From contig OZ176052.1 of assembly GCA_964247055.1 (NCBI GenBank), positions 5,332,001-5,396,000 of the forward strand: a stretch of 64,000 nt of DNA, in the 5' to 3' direction. The position numbers were made by a program, and so were the translations under genes. Shown here piece by piece: positions 1-11,046 of this stretch (the first letter of the stretch is position 1; every line of letters starts with the position of its first letter). Under the pieces are notes generated by a model. The model ran no database searches. It was not told the DNA's origin and saw nothing but the letters and a program-made list of their open reading frames with translations. The stretch comes from Paragordius varius (taxonomy: Eukaryota; Nematomorpha).

Positions 1-1
1 C

Positions 2-2410
2 ATTATTAGTGTTCTCAACTATGGTGCTTTAGGGAGTGTTATTGGGCATGAGATTTTTCATGGAATAGATCTTATTGGTATATATTGGATTTAAAAATTT
101 TTTGATAGCTAATGAAGTATTAAATGTTTAATAAGATTAATAACTGCTATTTGCTCTGATAAATTTTTAAAACTAAAATATATTATAAGAAAACCTTAGT
201 AAAAGTAAATCATAAAACATTTTTGAAAGCAAGTAGATTATACTCGTTAACCGTATTCGTCGATTCGTTCGGTTTTAGATTTAAAAAAATTTTCTAGTTT
301 CATAAAAAATGAAATAAATTCAATTTGCTTTTAATAGGGACAACATGTTTTTAATGACAAACAACTAAATTTTCATAATTAAGTTTCATCAAATCTAAAT
401 TTTATACCATTAATTTATGAAAAATTCATTTATTGGTTTTTTTAAAATCAGTCAAAATTACATTAATAATTACTTCTTTGTCAGACTCAGTCCTAGTTAT
501 GGTTTACTCATATTTATAAAATATAATATTTTCTTTATGGCTTATTTTTTTTAAAAAAATTTTTTTCGATTATATTGCTCTAATTTAATCTCATAGTATC
601 GAAAATATTTCTTATTTTCAAAACTGGATATGATAAAATTTAAATATTAAGTAGTTAATATATTGCTATATTGTTTAACTTTAAAGTTTAAATCATTATA
701 ATAAGTTCTATTACTATATTTTAAAAATAGGGTTTCCCCTTGATTTTGATGGTAACAATGCGAATTACAGTCAATCTATGTATGATACTTACTTGGAAAA
801 AATACAATGTTTTTACCGACAATATGAAAATTTTATCGATCATAATATACGGGTATGGAATAATAAGATTCATTTAAATTTTGTTGATATGCCTAACAAT
901 TTTTGTTCATATTTAGCAAAATGGAATAAATACGGCTAGAGAAAATTTACCCGACATATATGGTTTGAAAGTTGCATACAAGGTATCTTACAAGTTATTT
1001 ATATTTAGGTTTGGTTAGCTTCTGAAAATCGGACGAAAACAAAATTGGAAAAACAAAAGTTTTTGTTAGCTTTTACCCAGGTATAAAAGATTTAAGATGG
1101 TATAGATTGGTGTCGCCTATAAATTTCGCTTGTATCCATTAATGATTTTACATTTACATTTTACATTTTTATGTTTAGCCTTATTGTGGAGTCAAAACAT
1201 ACGAAAAGAAAATAATGGATAAAGATGGAGATGTCCATTCAGCTCCTAAATTTAGGTTAGTAAGGAAATATTTCACAAAAGTAAAATTAACTATTATTTA
1301 TTTGTTCCAGAAGATAAATAAAAGACAACAAACTAAGTCCTACATTTAAAAATGCCAACAATAAATTTTTTTATTAATAACGGAACTCCATTTTGAGTTC
1401 CGAAACTTGTGTATTATTTTTATCGTGTTTCATTATACTTTTATTTTTTATATAAAATTAAAAATATTATTTTATAAATTTTCGTATGGTCGTAATAAAG
1501 TTACTAAATTATGTTTGTCTAAAATTAGTTTTTACAGATTGGCTCCTTAAATTTTTTCTTTAATATCTTGCGATCCAACCTTCGGGAGATGAAGAAAAAT
1601 ATAAGCTTTTAAATTTATAATATGCCAAAACTAGTTGTTATAGATTGTATCCTTACTCTAAAATTATAAATATTTTAGTTATTATTTTATTTAATCAAAA
1701 AAGCTAATGTACTTCTCTATCTCACGCACCGAACGAGTTAATCACATGTTTTTAATGCCAAGAGTTTTGAAACCAGCGCTTAAAACAAAGTGTTTTACAT
1801 TTTGATATGCCATAATAATATTTTTACTTAATTTTATAATTTACTTTTGGTAATACCTCTAAATCCTTATTTTTGCTCAGGAGCATTAGTTTTTAAATAA
1901 TTAAGATATAGAAACCCTTCACAGATATGTATTTTACTATTATTGGTTTTGTATATTTTAATTTTGTTAAAAATTGTAATCCTTGAGTTTATTTTCCTTA
2001 TTATTGATATTTTTTAGTTGGACTTTACCCAATTAATTTATGGTACAAAAAATCTCGAGATAGAGAATGAATATTTGTTTTAGGCCCTGTTTTTTTCTGA
2101 ATGTGATTCTATAAATGTAGAGATTCTTTTTCTTTTAAACAAAATATTTAGTTATATAAATTAAGTTAATATCAAATATTAGCTAAATATTTTAAAGTAA
2201 TGGAAATAATACCGGTCTAACCATTATATTTATAAGTATGTTTTTGTTTTTAGAAAGATAAATTTTATTTGTATGAACTATAGTATGTGTTGATTTAATA
2301 TTATAAACAGAATTCTTGGTGCGATGCAAAACTTTGATGAATTTTCACATATTTGGGACTGTGATACATGTTATAAAAAAGTAAATCCACAGTGCAAATT
2401 ATGGGACTAA
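2..2410 (+). CDS. Neprilysin-like M13 zinc metallopeptidase, C-terminal part (5' end outside window)
   Basis: Six exons: 2-77, 731-852, 917-982, 1009-1080, 1179-1255, 2311-2410; phases close to TAA 2408-2410. M13 enzymes (neprilysin, ECE) are usually type II membrane ectopeptidases that cut small peptides. Visible: NYGALGSVIGHEIFHGID with the zinc motif HEIFH and the following D; ENLPD in exon 3, matching the ENxxD third zinc ligand (neprilysin GENIADNGG); DVHSAPKFR in exon 5, matching DVHSPGNFR with its catalytic His and substrate-binding Arg; and the C-terminal Cys/Trp signature ending CKLWD. All catalytic residues in view are kept, so the enzyme is probably active. The sequence is otherwise diverged: RENLPDIYG replaces GENIADNGG, and PYCG replaces VWCG. 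The 983-1008 intron is only 26 nt. The N-terminal two thirds lies upstream of the window. Family certain; orthologue within M13 not determined. Confidence 0.9.
1362..1445. repeat. Half copy of a hairpin MITE within the last M13 intron
   Basis: GACGGAACTCCATTTTG-like sequence followed by a TTCCGAAACTTG tail matches the right arm of the hairpin element at 49137-49307. Only one arm is recognisable here. It lies within intron 1256-2310. Confidence 0.5.
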
Positions 2411-2456
2411 ATAGTGACAATATAATATTCTATACAATATACATATATGTAGTAGA

Positions 2457-2462
2457 AATAAA
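2457..2462 (+). promoter_or_regulatory. Poly(A) signal of the M13 peptidase gene
   Basis: AATAAA 47 nt after the stop codon of the M13 gene. Position and sequence fit a canonical polyadenylation signal; the cleavage site is not determined. Confidence 0.6.
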
Positions 2463-4009
2463 TTAGGTAATGCATTCCAACCGTTGAATACATATTGTGT
2501 TGTATAAATATACATTTATGATAATGTTTCCAAATTTCAACAACATCTATGCTAGATCACATTCAAACTACACAAATTTTAATATTAACCTTTTCAATAA
2601 AATTTATATAATCGATGGTAGGGAAAATACAACTTTTTTATCGGAAATAATTAAAAAACTTTAAAATACAAAAACTGTTAGTTATTCCCTCTTTGAAATA
2701 CGTTATTTCGTAAACATGGGATAAACTTCAACTGTATACGTGGACCCTCTCGCCAAAATTTCACTTTTGATTTTACAAGAGTGGGTTAGTAGAATTTTCT
2801 TTGATTTGATTCTTACAATAAAAAAACATTCTTTTCATTCCTTTCTTTCCCATTATACCCCTAAATCTTTAAGCTTTTACCAGATTTCTTAAACTTTTAA
2901 AAATGGGTTTTTTAAGAGATCAGTCCACAACTTTTAACTGTCATGTTTGCCTATTTAATAGGATATAGACCAGGCACCACACATTTACGTTAATTGGTAT
3001 TTAGTAATTATGCTGTCCCTATTGCTATACGTCGCTGATATCGAAACATATCATATTGTGAATTGAATAAAAATGTTTAACCAATACTTTCACTGGTCTG
3101 CCTAAAATCATATTGGGTTTGTTTTGTTGGCATTGAATATATAAAGCCACATGAATATAATCCTTGAACCAGTTATTTGTAAATGAGCCTGATCAAATGG
3201 CTTAAAGTGGAGATGGAAAATAGAGGCACCATTTTTCAGGACGATAAAATTTGTAGTATTGTAGATACTTCCACATGTTTAACATGGGAATAATTTGAGT
3301 CGCTCTATGGCTCATTGACATGGCTCTTTCCAATATCCCCCGCCATCAACGTAGTGTCAACATAAAACCTTAAATTAGGGACTTCTCTTATTTATTTGAT
3401 TAGGGTGTGATCTCTTTATTCATTGACTTATTTCATTATCATTTGTCAATCAAATGCAAAACAGATATAAAAGGGACATCATTTCTCAAATACTTTATGC
3501 TTAGAATATGAATATTTTTAGGCTAATTGGTGGCATAAAAGCATTCTTACGCATAGATTAATGGGAATTTAGTTTTCCCTAACTCCACTCTATTTAATCT
3601 TAGGCATTCATGGTTGATTGTATCAAAAACAGGCGTATAATAATGAAAATATATATAAATCGATTTGATATTCTATTCATATTAATATTTTGGGTTACTA
3701 AACAAAATTTTTTTCGAAAAAATGAAATCATTCATTGTAAAACCGCATACATAATCCGTTTTTATTTTAATCAAGCTAATTCCAACTATGCCTGATAGGT
3801 GAGGCATAAACACCAAATGATGTACAATTTATGCACCGACTAAAATACTATTCATTGAACTAATTTATGTTAAATAATTTGAATTTTTTTAAATTAAATT
3901 TAAATGTGAATCGGTAATATTTTTTAAGATACCGTCTAAACTGTAAAGAAATTGGATGAGTGACTTTTGGATATAGTTTTAACATATACGCAATGCAAAA
4001 TATTAATAA
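2463..4009. other. Intergenic, between convergent M13 and AP-1 mu genes
   Basis: No gene model could be supported. The part at 2930-3480 is less AT-biased than its surroundings and gives short peptide-like stretches on both strands in mixed frames, as a decayed transposon would. I could not assign a family. Confidence 0.4.
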
Positions 4010-4015
4010 TTTATT
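4010..4015 (-). promoter_or_regulatory. Poly(A) signal of the AP-1 mu gene
   Basis: AATAAA on the minus strand, about 92 nt after the AP-1 mu stop codon. No closer canonical hexamer was noticed. Confidence 0.55.
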
Positions 4016-4106
4016 ATATAGAAATTATAAAATATATTAAAAAATAATTAAATTAACAAATTGGTCATGGGAATGATAGAAATATGTGCTATATTAAGTC
4101 AAAATA

Positions 4107-7100
4107 TTATATTGTGCGGATTTGATAATCGCCATTTTGTGTAATATATCGTACCCATGGCAAAGCTTGATATCCACTCTTTTCAATAATTTTAAGGTAT
4201 CTTACCTGTAAAAATCATATAATTTAAATTTTAGTTTTATTGAGAATATTAAAAATATTGAAAAGGGACGTCTTTTTATTTTAATTGCTTGTTGTGCCAA
4301 AGTATCTTAAAAGGAAAAATATGACCTAAAATGAATAAATCACACTAAATTAACACATCAAAAATATAATTTAATGTGGACAAAATATATCTAAATTTAT
4401 TATTAAATTTATTAAATAATATCAAATTTTAAATTAAAAACAAAGAGATTTTTAAACAATCATTTATAAACAAACAAACAAACCTGGATGCCAGAAGTTG
4501 TAAAATAGGGTATTTCAAATTTAACATAGATTGGGATTTTGCCTTCAACATCTTCAGATTCCACGCTGGGGAGATTAAAATGCGCACGCATTATATATTC
4601 TTTACCACCCTTTATAGATATGATTACTATTTAAAACCGAATATAATAAATGGTTTTGTTATATATATATATATATATAAATATATATATAAATATATTT
4701 CATAATAAAAATACTATTTTTTGGATACCTTTCCAAATACAAAAAAAATGTTAAAGGGCAATAAAATAATTGTATTCTTAATTTATTATGTCGACTAAAA
4801 TTGTTCATCCAATAAAGTATTGAGATAAAAAACATTTTGTCAGCGAAATGTTGCTTATTTTAATTTTACTATTCATCCACCAATAAAAATGGCAAAAAAT
4901 GACTAAATATGATATTATTCAAAAAAATCAATCTTACAGGAAAAGATTTGATAAACCATATAAAACTATTTTGTTCAGGGACGTATTTGACACTCCCGAC
5001 CCCGGCTTTAAATTTGGGTGAATCGGCATCGTGTGGAACTTTTATTATTATTTCAATATTGTTTGCCGTTGAACGACGTTTGAACTGACTTTTTGCCTAA
5101 ATAAATTAAAATATATTAGAGGTTGTAGAATTTGTTGTTTATCATAGCCTTGAAATTTTATATAGCATTTACTCCTTTTTATCGAACGGGCAAATGAATT
5201 TTAAATATCAGTAAAGAATAAATTCAACCATTTTTATATTTTTTAAAAATTTATAGTTTTCAGAGTAGCATATTACATCCCAATTCTAGAAGTATATAAA
5301 AATTGGGGCATTTTCGTATATGCCAAAACATTGTCGTATTAAATGGTAGAATAAAATCGTAGAATATATATATTAACCTTAATCATATATTCCACACGAC
5401 TATGGCTATGCTTTTCAATAACACTTTCTATCCATATTAAGGGTTTAACATGCGTATGCAGTCGATAAGACATTAGTTCGAATTCTCCATCCGGAGGGAT
5501 AAAGCTTATAGTTCGATCATTTTCGAAACGTGATAGCCGAACACATTGATGAAATTTTACATCTTCCAAATCAACGGCTTTTGTTTTCCCACCTAAAACA
5601 TAATTACATACATACTATTTTATAGATGTATTTTAAAAATTTCTTTTAAGATTATTATTTTTAATATAGTTTTTATACAAATCTGCGGAATGTTAAATGC
5701 TAAATCATGTAATCCAATATATAATCCCCAAATTAGCGACGCGTTCATGATTCTAGCATTTTTTAAAAATACATTATTAAGCTTTTCCCATGTTGTGGTC
5801 TTTGTTCTATATAATTAACTATTGCCGGGGTGTGCGACACAGACGTGGGCCGTATTTTTGACTAAAATAATACGGCCAGACGCATTTTAAATTTTAATAA
5901 AAATTTTATTGGATTTCACACATAAGACCGTAAAATGCAAACATAATATAACAATTTCGTTGCCAATCAGATAGATTAATCGGAGTACTTGTTGAATAAA
6001 TATCAATATTGCTAAAATTTTGAGAGCATATTTTGCAAATATCAATTGCCAAATTTTTAGCAAGGGGCATGTTATCTAAAACTATCGCCCGGATATTGAT
6101 TTTCCCGACTTTTAGTTTGAAATGACTAAGACCCCATATCGATAAAAATCTTATATGCGATCATTTACTCCTAAATTTCAATGGCTATTGTGCATCATAT
6201 TCTGATATGTCAATTTAATACCGTCTTGTTGGCTTTACAAATGCTGTGATTATGTGTGCCACAATTATTACATGCACGCGAACATTCGGTTCTTATAATT
6301 ATTATTGCAAGGGGGACTGGTTTTGTAAATTAGTGTGGAGAAATACAATATACTGATTAATATGGAATTAAAGAAATATATCGCATTCTTATTCGATGAT
6401 AACTAAAGTAAAAGTTTAAATCGATGAAAACAAAGTGGGAGACGTTGAAACTGTGCTTTCAAACAATAATATGCCGCTAATTTGTGGAGACTAGAATGGA
6501 ACGCAATAACTAAAATTTACATATTATATACATAAAAACATGATAAATCAGGTTATTATAAACACAACAAACCGATTTTAGCATTTCCCTGATACCATTT
6601 AACTATATCAAACTTTTAAAGTAATTTTAAAAATTTATGTTACGAAATATAGTAATATGTGTCTTACATTGTGATTGGTATTTAAACATAAAAGCTATAA
6701 TTCAGCATTATAGCTCTTTTAATTTACATATTAATATACAATTTCTATTAATGATCTTATAATTTAATAATCCAAAGAGACAATCAACAATAATAATATA
6801 AGAAATGATATTTTTATTATTAAAAAAGAATAGATGAAAACCTATAATTTTAAAAAACCAAATATTATTTAACATTATTTATTGTAATCATATAAAAATT
6901 AAAAATTTATACACTTAAAAAATTTATGACATAATTAACAAGAGAAAAGCTTATCTCAGAGGCATTTCTTTCCAAAAATCGTTAATTGATATTTCTTATC
7001 AAAAATCAAAAAATAAAATTTATTATATGATTTTAATTATTATGGAAAATATTTAAAACGTGGTGACCTCCATTTTTATAAATATAAGGATAACTAGTTG

Positions 7101-8247
7101 TATAAATATATGGGAAAACACTTGTTATTCATTAAAATGCATATTAGCAAATAAAATTTACAACCAAAAACTATTAAAGTCAAAAGATATAATAGGTAAA
7201 AATATTTACGTCCAGTATTTTCAAACAAAATTTTGTCGTTTAATCCAAGACGTAATTCAGGCATGCCTGACAAAAAAACGCGCATTTTGATAGAGCCAAC
7301 AATTTCGCTTTGCAAAACATTTCCAGTTGCACTCACCTAATTATATAAAACAAATTTTTTGTAAGTAACAAATTAAGAAAGGTTATTTATTATAAAAATT
7401 AAGGTTTAAACTCAAAAAATCTAAATTTAAATATATTAACTATTATGATTTTAAATATGCAAAAAAAACATAACAGATTTTCGTAAAACACCATTAACAT
7501 AGAAACCATTTAGAAATAATCCGATCACAATTATTAAATTAAGCTAATGAATGACCTGAACTTTAAAGGGTAACAAAATAAACCTATATCCAAATTAGCG
7601 AAATGAATGAAATTTTGGGATTAATGGTATTGAAATATTAAAATTTTTTATTTAATACCAATAAATTAATTGATTCAATGACATCCAAAAACACTTCATT
7701 TTTCCGATATTTGATTCCTTCCTTGCGCCAAGATACAGCGTTTGTAACAGCCATAGGTGGTCTTGGAATTACTTCTAATTTACGACTTTCTTGGGTAATA
7801 TACCTTTTATTGTAAAAAAATAATACTCTTGTAAAATTTTGGTGTCCGTTGTTTGTGGAAACCCGAAATCCATAACTTCATCCAAAAGTTCGTATATCAT
7901 CACAAAATTATCCCTAATACTTTCTTCTTCCAAGTCCCGAAAATATTCGACAAATATTTGGGCCAATTTATGCAAGAACACAAATATTAAACCAACATTT
8001 GCATTCTTTTTCGTTACTGTAACGACTATCAATTAAATAACAAAATACGGTATAAATTATTGTATTTTATATATGGAAAGGTAACATCATTGGTGCTAAC
8101 AATAGGAATCAGTTTTCCTTCGTCTTCACTATCTGATATTAATGGTATGAATTTATCGATAATATTTAGATCCACATCTCCACGATAATTTCTGGATATT
8201 AAAACTTTTCCTTTTAGATCGAGTATAAAAATAGCTGATGCTGACAT
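4107..8247 (-). CDS. AP1M1: AP-1 clathrin adaptor complex, mu subunit (complete)
   Basis: Exons, minus strand: 8247-8049, 8025-7827, 7803-7659, 7336-7210, 5592-5378, 5096-4938, 4609-4484, 4205-4107. They total 1269 nt, 422 aa (vertebrate AP1M1 is about 423). The medium subunit of the AP-1 tetramer sorts YxxPhi cargo at the trans-Golgi network and endosomes. The start [20 protein letters not shown] matches the family N-terminus, so that ATG was preferred over an in-frame upstream ATG at MLSFL. A longin-like domain fills about residues 1-140 ([25 protein letters not shown]). The mu homology domain fills about 165-422 ([70 protein letters not shown] stop). Introns 1 and 2 are both 23 nt; the others are 278-1617 nt. 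The 1617-nt intron holds a probable LTR-element fossil. Strong conservation and complete structure indicate a working gene. Confidence 0.97.
5820..6330 (-). mobile_element. Probable BEL/Pao-type LTR retrotransposon fossil
   Basis: Inside the large AP-1 mu intron the minus strand shows a gag-type zinc-knuckle-like segment followed by a protease-like stretch, in the order seen in BEL/Pao elements. It is a short, old, multiply broken fragment with no LTRs seen. The family call is tentative. Confidence 0.35.
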
Positions 8248-8486
8248 TAAAAAACTGAGCACATGTTTTATATTACTACTGAAAAAAGCATAATTTTTTA
8301 CCGTCGAATTTTATTGCTTTTTGTTCGTTTAAAAAAACCAAATTTTATGTTATTGTGTTTAGATTAACACATTTCATTCTTATAATGTTAAATACTTTGA
8401 ATTCTTATTTTACTTGCCAATTGTGGGTACAATTTCATCTTCATATAAAATAATTGGATATCGCTAACAAACACAAAAATATCATG

Positions 8487-8513
<27 letters not shown>
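8487..8513. repeat. (TA)n microsatellite beside a fold-back element
   Basis: Uninterrupted AT dinucleotide tract of about 27 nt, immediately left of the fold-back element at 8531. Other copies of the same element also abut (TA)n tracts. Confidence 0.9.
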
Positions 8514-8518
<5 letters not shown>

Positions 8519-8530
8519 CGGAAAATGTAT

Positions 8531-9215
8531 AGGGATCAGTATTGTTCCTTTAGTTTTAGTCCGCATGGGTGATATTTATTCATCCCAACTTCTGTGGTAA
8601 CTCCATATAAGAAATGGCAAATTTTGCGCACATTTTGTTAAATAATTTTTTTTGGTGAAAGCTAAATGATTAATTCTAAAATATATTTCTAAAATTTATC
8701 ATGTACATATAAAAGGCAAAACGATATTTATTATCAGAAAATTTTAAATTTTACATGGGGGTTACGAATGTCTCAAATTTTTGGACTGTCCAAAATGGTT
8801 AAGTTCTCATAACATAAAGACGAAGGGGCAGGATTGTGCTATAAATTTATATGCTAAAATTTCACATCAAAATATGTTTTTTCCGAAAAAATGAATATGT
8901 TGATTAAAAATTTAATTTATAACAATTTGGGCGAGTTTTATGGCATTTTGAAGCATAACGGTACCTTAAAGATATTACATAGAGATTTTTTCATATCATT
9001 TGATGTTTATCATTAATATGAACTCAACAATTTAAAGGATCGTTTGCTGTTAAATTTAGTAAATATTTGTAAAACAAACTTTATAATTAACACAAATTTG
9101 AAGACTATAAATTAAATAAAAATTTTGAAGTGCAAAAAATGTTCAACATCACTAAAAAATCTATCCATGGGCGTTTATAACGTTTCCATCACGACTCGAC
9201 AATGAAGAAACCAAA
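8531..9215. mobile_element. Fold-back (long inverted repeat) element, incomplete copy A
   Basis: It shares with copies B-E the order: an outer GGATCAGT-ATTGTTCCTTT-like end, then ATAAGAAATGGCAAATTTTGCGC, then a TCTCAAATTTTTGG block, then a CGTTT(C)ATCA block near 9180. No coding capacity was seen, so it is probably non-autonomous. The right arm is mostly lost. Confidence 0.55.
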
Positions 9216-9637
9216 CAAAATTTTGATAAAATTTTAATCTAAAGTTTTTTTAAAGTTTTCAGATTTTATAATCTAGCATATTTATATTTTGTCGCGTTAC
9301 TTAAGAGGACCATATTAAAAGGGCGAAAAAGCTTAAGGAGCTATTAAAATTTTATAATAATATTATGCTTTTATAGTATATAATATATTTTGGTTCTTTT
9401 AGGTTAGAACATCAGGTTATTACCAGAAAAAAGCAAATAACATTCTCCTAAACTTGTAAGCCTTAAAACCCAAAAGCACATGTGAATCCTGATATATTTA
9501 TCAAAAAATATATATTTTTTATCTGGATCTTTTTTTACACATTTCAATGATATCACATCTAATTAGATGATGTCCTTTTTGATGTGATTATGTCCGAAGT
9601 TACTCAAATTCAAACAATTTGTAAACTTTTTGAACAC

Positions 9638-10735
9638 TTCGATTTAAATTGGGGTATCTAAATACCCCAGGTAACATATAATTTGATATTTTTAAAACTA
9701 CTGAAAGAAACGGTCCTAATTTAAATTTATGCTTGTATCCTCATAAATATTAAATAAATAACCCGAAATATCTCAAAAAATTTAGTTTTGAAAAAAAAGT
9801 TCCATATCAAACTACTTAGGCGACATTTTTATATTACAACGTTTTTGCAAAATATCCTGTTTATTTAATTTCTTAGCTAAAGCTTATTTTTATTTAACAC
9901 TTCGATTAAATTTGGGGTATCTAAATACCCCAGACTAAATTTGAGTTTGGATATTTAAAAAACTACTGAATGAAACGGTCCCATTTTAAATTTATGCTTC
10001 TATTCTAATAAAAATTATATAAATATGCCAAAATATCCAAATAAAATTTTGGTTTGAAAAAAAAGTTCTATGTCAAACTACTTCGACGCCATTTTAATTT
10101 TACAAATTTTTGCAAAATATCGTCTTCATTTGATTTTAAGGGTAAAAATAAAGCTAATTTTTTATATTAATCACATCTAACATTGATAAAAATAGAAAGA
10201 GCGGTTTTTTTGTATTATTTTTCAATATTATCATTGCATACATGTCACGTTGACTAAATTTCTACCTTACGGTTTTAGCTTAAAATAAGTGATATCAAGT
10301 ATTTTTGAATAATTTTTTTATATATTTCGGTTTATTAATGTTATAAAAGTGCAAAATTTTGCCATGGTTTTGATTCCTTCCATATTTTTAAAAGAATTTA
10401 ATTTTACGACCTGGGGTAAACTACCCCAATTTGAATCGAAGGACTAAAATGAATGTGCTGTATCCAAGTGTTAAATCACATCTAAAACAGAAAAAGTGGT
10501 TTATTTTGTAATATTTTTTTATTTAGCTAATGCACATATGTCAGGTTAATTAAATTTCTACCTTTGGGTCTTACCCTAAAATAACTATTTGAATATTTTT
10601 TTTATATTTCGGTTGAATATTTGCCATGGTTTCAATTCCTTACATATTTTTTGGAGTATTCATTTTAAACAGGCCAGGGTATCCAACTAACCCATTATAA
10701 TCGAAGGACTGAAATGAATGTGTTGAATCCAAGTG
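9638..10735. repeat. Composite repeat with two tandem left units, two tandem right units and GGGGTA hairpins
   Basis: Two direct copies of about 260 bp (9638-9896 and 9897-10158) each start with AACACTTCGATT and the perfect hairpin TGGGGTATCTAAATACCCCA. Two further direct copies (about 10167-10476 and 10473-10735) end with CGAAGGACT(A/G)AAATGAATGTG and ATCCAAGTG. The right-unit ends are the inverse complement of the left-unit starts, so the whole behaves as a palindromic element with both arms duplicated. A related copy lies at 53447-53935. No coding capacity was seen. Confidence 0.7.
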
Positions 10736-10740
10736 CTAAA

Positions 10741-11046
10741 GAACTGAATAAAAGCGCGGCCATTGATGTATTCCTACGGATAGGCCATAGTAGTAAATAA
10801 GAGTTAAATTAAATAATTAAATTAGAGTCGCTTTTTTTCAAAAAATCTCCTAAGCAATGGGTAAATTACGTAAAAACGACGAAAACGTTTAATTAATATA
10901 TTCAAAACTTTTACATGTGTAATCTATATATTTATAAAAATGGAGAGTGGTGACTTTGTGATCTGTTTCCGGGACCGGTTGGCACATTCAAGTCCAAATA
11001 TCGAAGAAATATAATCATTAATGAATGCCCCCACAAAAGATTCGCG
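10741..11046. other. Spacer between two repeat blocks
   Basis: About 300 nt of unique-looking AT-rich DNA between the hairpin repeat and the satellite. Nothing recognisable. Confidence 0.5.

Noticed and set aside
1256-1349. Open read-through from the M13 exon 1179-1255 into a 31-residue tail ending at TAA 1347-1349
   Set aside because: The tail has no M13 similarity. The true last exon with the family's Cys/Trp ending is at 2311-2410 and joins in phase from the GTTAGT donor at 1256.
2930-3480. Possible piggyBac- or hAT-like transposase relic
   Set aside because: Short peptide-like pieces on both strands do not line up in order with any transposase I know. Left as unassigned.
8248-8262. Upstream in-frame ATG giving MLSFL before the AP-1 mu start
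   Set aside because: AP-1 mu proteins of other animals begin MSASA, so the inner ATG at 8247 was chosen.
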